Source: Andalucia godoyi
Taxonomy: Eukaryota; Discoba; Jakobea; Jakobida; Andaluciidae
DNA length: 64,000 nt
NCBI GenBank assembly: GCA_009859145.1
Contig: VRVR01000005.1
Location: 248,001 to 312,000 of the forward strand
Reading direction: 5' to 3'
The notes under the pieces are model-generated. The model saw only the letters and a list, made by a program, of their open reading frames with translations. It made no database searches and was not told where the DNA came from. The position numbers and the translations under genes are program-made. This document shows positions 62,173 to 64,000 of this stretch, in pieces. Position 1 is the first letter of the stretch. Each line of letters begins with the position of its first letter.

Positions 62173-62374
62173 CATCGCATGGCTCCAAAGAGGGATCTCA
62201 CCAACAAACTCAAACCGGCCATGCCCGAAGATGCCGAGACCCAGGAAACTCGTGGTTGCGATGACCCTTCAATGCAGAGCAATCTGCATTGAAGAGGTGG
62301 TGCTCGTCCCCAATTGAGTTTTAAATTTTTAAATTAAAAAAAAACCCGTCGTTTGGACCTGTCTTCGGTGACAG
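62173..62374 (+). ncRNA. Possible structured small RNA (unassigned)
   Basis: Nested and perfect pairing suggests an RNA. CATCGCA (62173-62179) pairs with TGCGATG (62257-62263). Inside it, GGG(A)TCTC (62192-62199) pairs with GAGACCC (62236-62242). A perfect 12-bp hairpin with a GCAA (GNRA) loop follows at 62267-62294. Then come an Sm-like AAATTTTTAAA and a CTGTC/GACAG hairpin with a TTCGGT loop (62359-62374). The order hairpin, Sm-like site, terminal hairpin is snRNA-like, but I see no U1, U2, U4, U5 or U6 signature. A 37-codon frame from ATG 62179 overlaps it and is the alternative reading. Confidence 0.35.
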
Positions 62375-62454
62375 CTTAGCCGATGATGATCAGTAATGGA
62401 TTCATGTTTTAGCGAGCGGACAAACATCCTTCGTAGCGCAATATGCATGAATGT

Positions 62455-64000
62455 TTACTGACTGATAAACAGATTACGGACACGCTGAAACACATTCTTC
62501 AGGGCTTTTCGGACTTCAATATGTGGCGATTCCAATAATGAGATCCAGGAGTCATAAAATGCATTGACTTGAAGCTTGAAATCGGCGTCAGACAGGTGGC
62601 TGAACACGCCAAGCACAGTCAACACAACTGGGACGCACGCAGAGATTTGAGACAAATCGGAGACCATATTTCTTTCTGAATTCTCAGAGCTATTGAGATT
62701 GTCCGAAACATAGCCATTGGAAGCGCTGGCAGAAGAAGTGGTGTCTCTGCTGCCGCTTTCGCTGGTCAGATCCAGGTAGTTCCGGAACACAGATTGGCAA
62801 GCGGCAAACAACGGTCCTTCTGACACCTTCTTCTTCCTGGATTCTTCGTCAGAGCGACGGCTTTGGTTGCCATGTTCAGATCTGTCAGGGGATGAAAACA
62901 TGCCAGACATGATGGAAAAGAACGCTTCGGCGGTCTTTGCTTCCACGGTCAACATCAGTTTGAGGACCGACACACAGTTTGCGTCGATCAGGAACCGTCG
63001 ACGATCTGCAGACGAATTAAACTCATGTGCTCGTTCAAACAATCGGTTCACACAATCAAACAGGCGATGCAGTTGGTCTGCAGATACGGTGGAAATAGGA
63101 GTATTCACGAATGACTGAGCCACCCGCGCAAGCTCAAGCTGGGCATAGCACTGAATCTCCCAAACATCGGGCTTTGCAGAGTTTGCAAACGACATGTTGC
63201 CAGAAGAAGAACGCTTCGAGAGCGGAGGAGAAGTCGTCAAGTTTCCATTGGAGCTCGCTGGCGAAGTAACAGGAGGAGTCGCCGTCGCATCCTCCAATGG
63301 GCTCCAGGTGTATGCCCCGGGTGACGTGTACGTGCACATTTTTCCGAACATGGTCAACAACGAATCCCAAGTATCTGGTTCCGCTGTCGCCGAAATCTGC
63401 GTGACCAGTGACGAAAACGCGTCGCAGCCAATCTTCACCAACGTCTGGTTCGTCGCGGAAATGCAGGCATCTATCAATCGAGTGACGTCGTGCAGGAGCG
63501 GACTGAGACGAGGATAAAAGCAGCAGTACGTATCCACGACGTTCTTCATGCACATATCACATGTTAACCTGATCCACTCTGTGTCTTTGCGAACCGCACG
63601 GAATCCGTCGGAATCGTCTTCTTGCAGATCGGCAAACAGCGGGAGGACCACGCCCGAGAACACAATCTTCCACAAACTGGTACTGAAGAATTCCCCAGCA
63701 ACTCGCAAGTTGCTGAACAAAATGGTAACAGCCTTGGCTCGCACTGCATTCCGGCGATCCATTATCAGGAAAGACAAGCCAGTCAGAACAGGGAACCATG
63801 CATGGAGATGCGACTGTATGTCGGAGTAGATCGTGCTTTCCAATGACGACTGCTGTTCTTGATGTTCAACAGAAACCTCTCCTTTGGCGTCCGCCAAGAC
63901 TACGTCAGCCGACGTGTATGGAGGGCACGCAGGAACACCCGGAACATCACCGCTCATCATGTGCTCCATGCACTTGCCGAGAAGGTCAATTGCTTGAAGG
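62455..64000 (-). CDS. BIG/Sec7-type ARF-GEF, C-terminal half, 5' end beyond window
   Basis: The frame is open from the right edge (515 codons seen) to a stop at 62455; an internal ATG at 63969 is not the start, as QAIDLLGKC upstream continues the family pattern. The visible part matches the C-terminal HDS (homology downstream of Sec7) region of BIG1/2 and yeast Sec7: HAWFPVLTGLSFLIMDRRNAVRAKAVTILFSNLRVAGEFFSTSLWKIVFSGVVLPLF, then EWIRLTCDMCMKNVVDTYCCFYPRLSPLLHDVTRLIDACI and QTLVKIGCDAFSSLVTQISA. The catalytic Sec7 domain should lie off the window. These large proteins activate ARF1 at the trans-Golgi. A Ser-rich loop (about 240-275 of the visible part) and a terminal helical bundle complete it. 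The final codons are FISQ-like (NLFISQ). Confidence 0.85.
   Translation of the reverse strand, partial: LQAIDLLGKCMEHMMSGDVPGVPACPPYTSADVVLADAKGEVSVEHQEQQSSLESTIYSDIQSHLHAWFPVLTGLSFLIMDRRNAVRAKAVTILFSNLRVAGEFFSTSLWKIVFSGVVLPLFADLQEDDSDGFRAVRKDTEWIRLTCDMCMKNVVDTYCCFYPRLSPLLHDVTRLIDACISATNQTLVKIGCDAFSSLVTQISATAEPDTWDSLLTMFGKMCTYTSPGAYTWSPLEDATATPPVTSPASSNGNLTTSPPLSKRSSSGNMSFANSAKPDVWEIQCYAQLELARVAQSFVNTPISTVSADQLHRLFDCVNRLFERAHEFNSSADRRRFLIDANCVSVLKLMLTVEAKTAEAFFSIMSGMFSSPDRSEHGNQSRRSDEESRKKKVSEGPLFAACQSVFRNYLDLTSESGSRDTTSSASASNGYVSDNLNSSENSERNMVSDLSQISACVPVVLTVLGVFSHLSDADFKLQVNAFYDSWISLLESPHIEVRKALKNVFQRVRNLFISQ

Noticed and set aside
1-64000. CRISPR arrays, rRNA, plasmid or phage genes, operons
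   Set aside because: None seen: no regularly spaced repeats, no rRNA sequence, and all recognisable genes are eukaryotic nuclear ones.

Overview
This is nuclear DNA of a gene-dense, unicellular-type eukaryote. Genes lie on both strands, usually 30-500 bp apart. Introns are few, short (88-228 bp), GT-AG, and have mostly GTAYG-type donors. The products are purely eukaryotic: SNF1/AMPK, NAT10, PRP38, cohesin, APC4, BAF60, NMD3 and a BIG/Sec7 ARF-GEF. A MAK/LF4-type kinase and an augmin subunit would suit a lineage with a flagellum and a conventional spindle. I cannot name the species or phylum; an alga, protist or early fungal/holozoan relative all remain possible.

Layout. 0-2.4 kb: a secreted PI-PLC-X-like protein running off the left edge, and a Cys/His-repeat protein. 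2.9-4.5 kb: a MAK/LF4-like kinase. 5.0-5.6 kb: a decayed TnpB/Fanzor-derived repeat (copy B). 5.9-9.1 kb: a macro-domain/RasGEF fusion. 9.6-13 kb: PIG-H, a coiled-coil unknown and a spliced cyclin L-like gene. 13.3-13.6 kb: copy A of the repeat. 13.7-19.3 kb: an alpha-solenoid protein, a possible WRKY/FLYWCH-like zinc protein and a coiled-coil protein. 19.7-24.2 kb: BAF60/SMARCD, a CENP-H-like protein and DPH4. 24.6-30.1 kb: SNF1 and a large helical protein. 31-33 kb: HAUS1 and an unknown. 33.2-40.4 kb: NAT10, a propeller-like unknown and APC4. 40.8-51.4 kb: PRP38, a WW/RasGAP-like protein, ODR4 (with repeat copy E in its 3' flank) and SPATA20/YyaL. 51.4-53.4 kb: a gene-poor stretch with an internally deleted TnpB/Fanzor copy (C). 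53.4-61.5 kb: an LRR protein, an IQ-motif protein, RAD21 and NMD3. 61.7-62.4 kb: tRNA-Arg(ACG), repeat copy D and a possible structured RNA. 62.4-64 kb: the C-terminal half of a BIG-type ARF-GEF.

Functionally the window is housekeeping: chromosome segregation (RAD21, CENP-H-like, HAUS1, APC4), RNA biology (PRP38, cyclin L, NAT10, NMD3, DPH4) and Ras/ARF signalling. No operon-like logic is expected or seen; several gene pairs share short divergent promoters or overlapping 3' flanks.

The main discoveries are a family of degenerate elements related to TnpB/Fanzor (RNA-guided nuclease) genes, scattered in at least five gaps, one of them a compact deletion derivative that keeps a nuclear-localisation-like stretch and the N-terminal helical motif; and an apparently intact fusion of an ADP-ribose-binding-type macro domain to a Ras exchange factor. 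Several coding starts below were chosen at ATG codons inside longer open frames, and eleven introns in ten genes were inferred by eye from splice sites, reading phase and family similarity.
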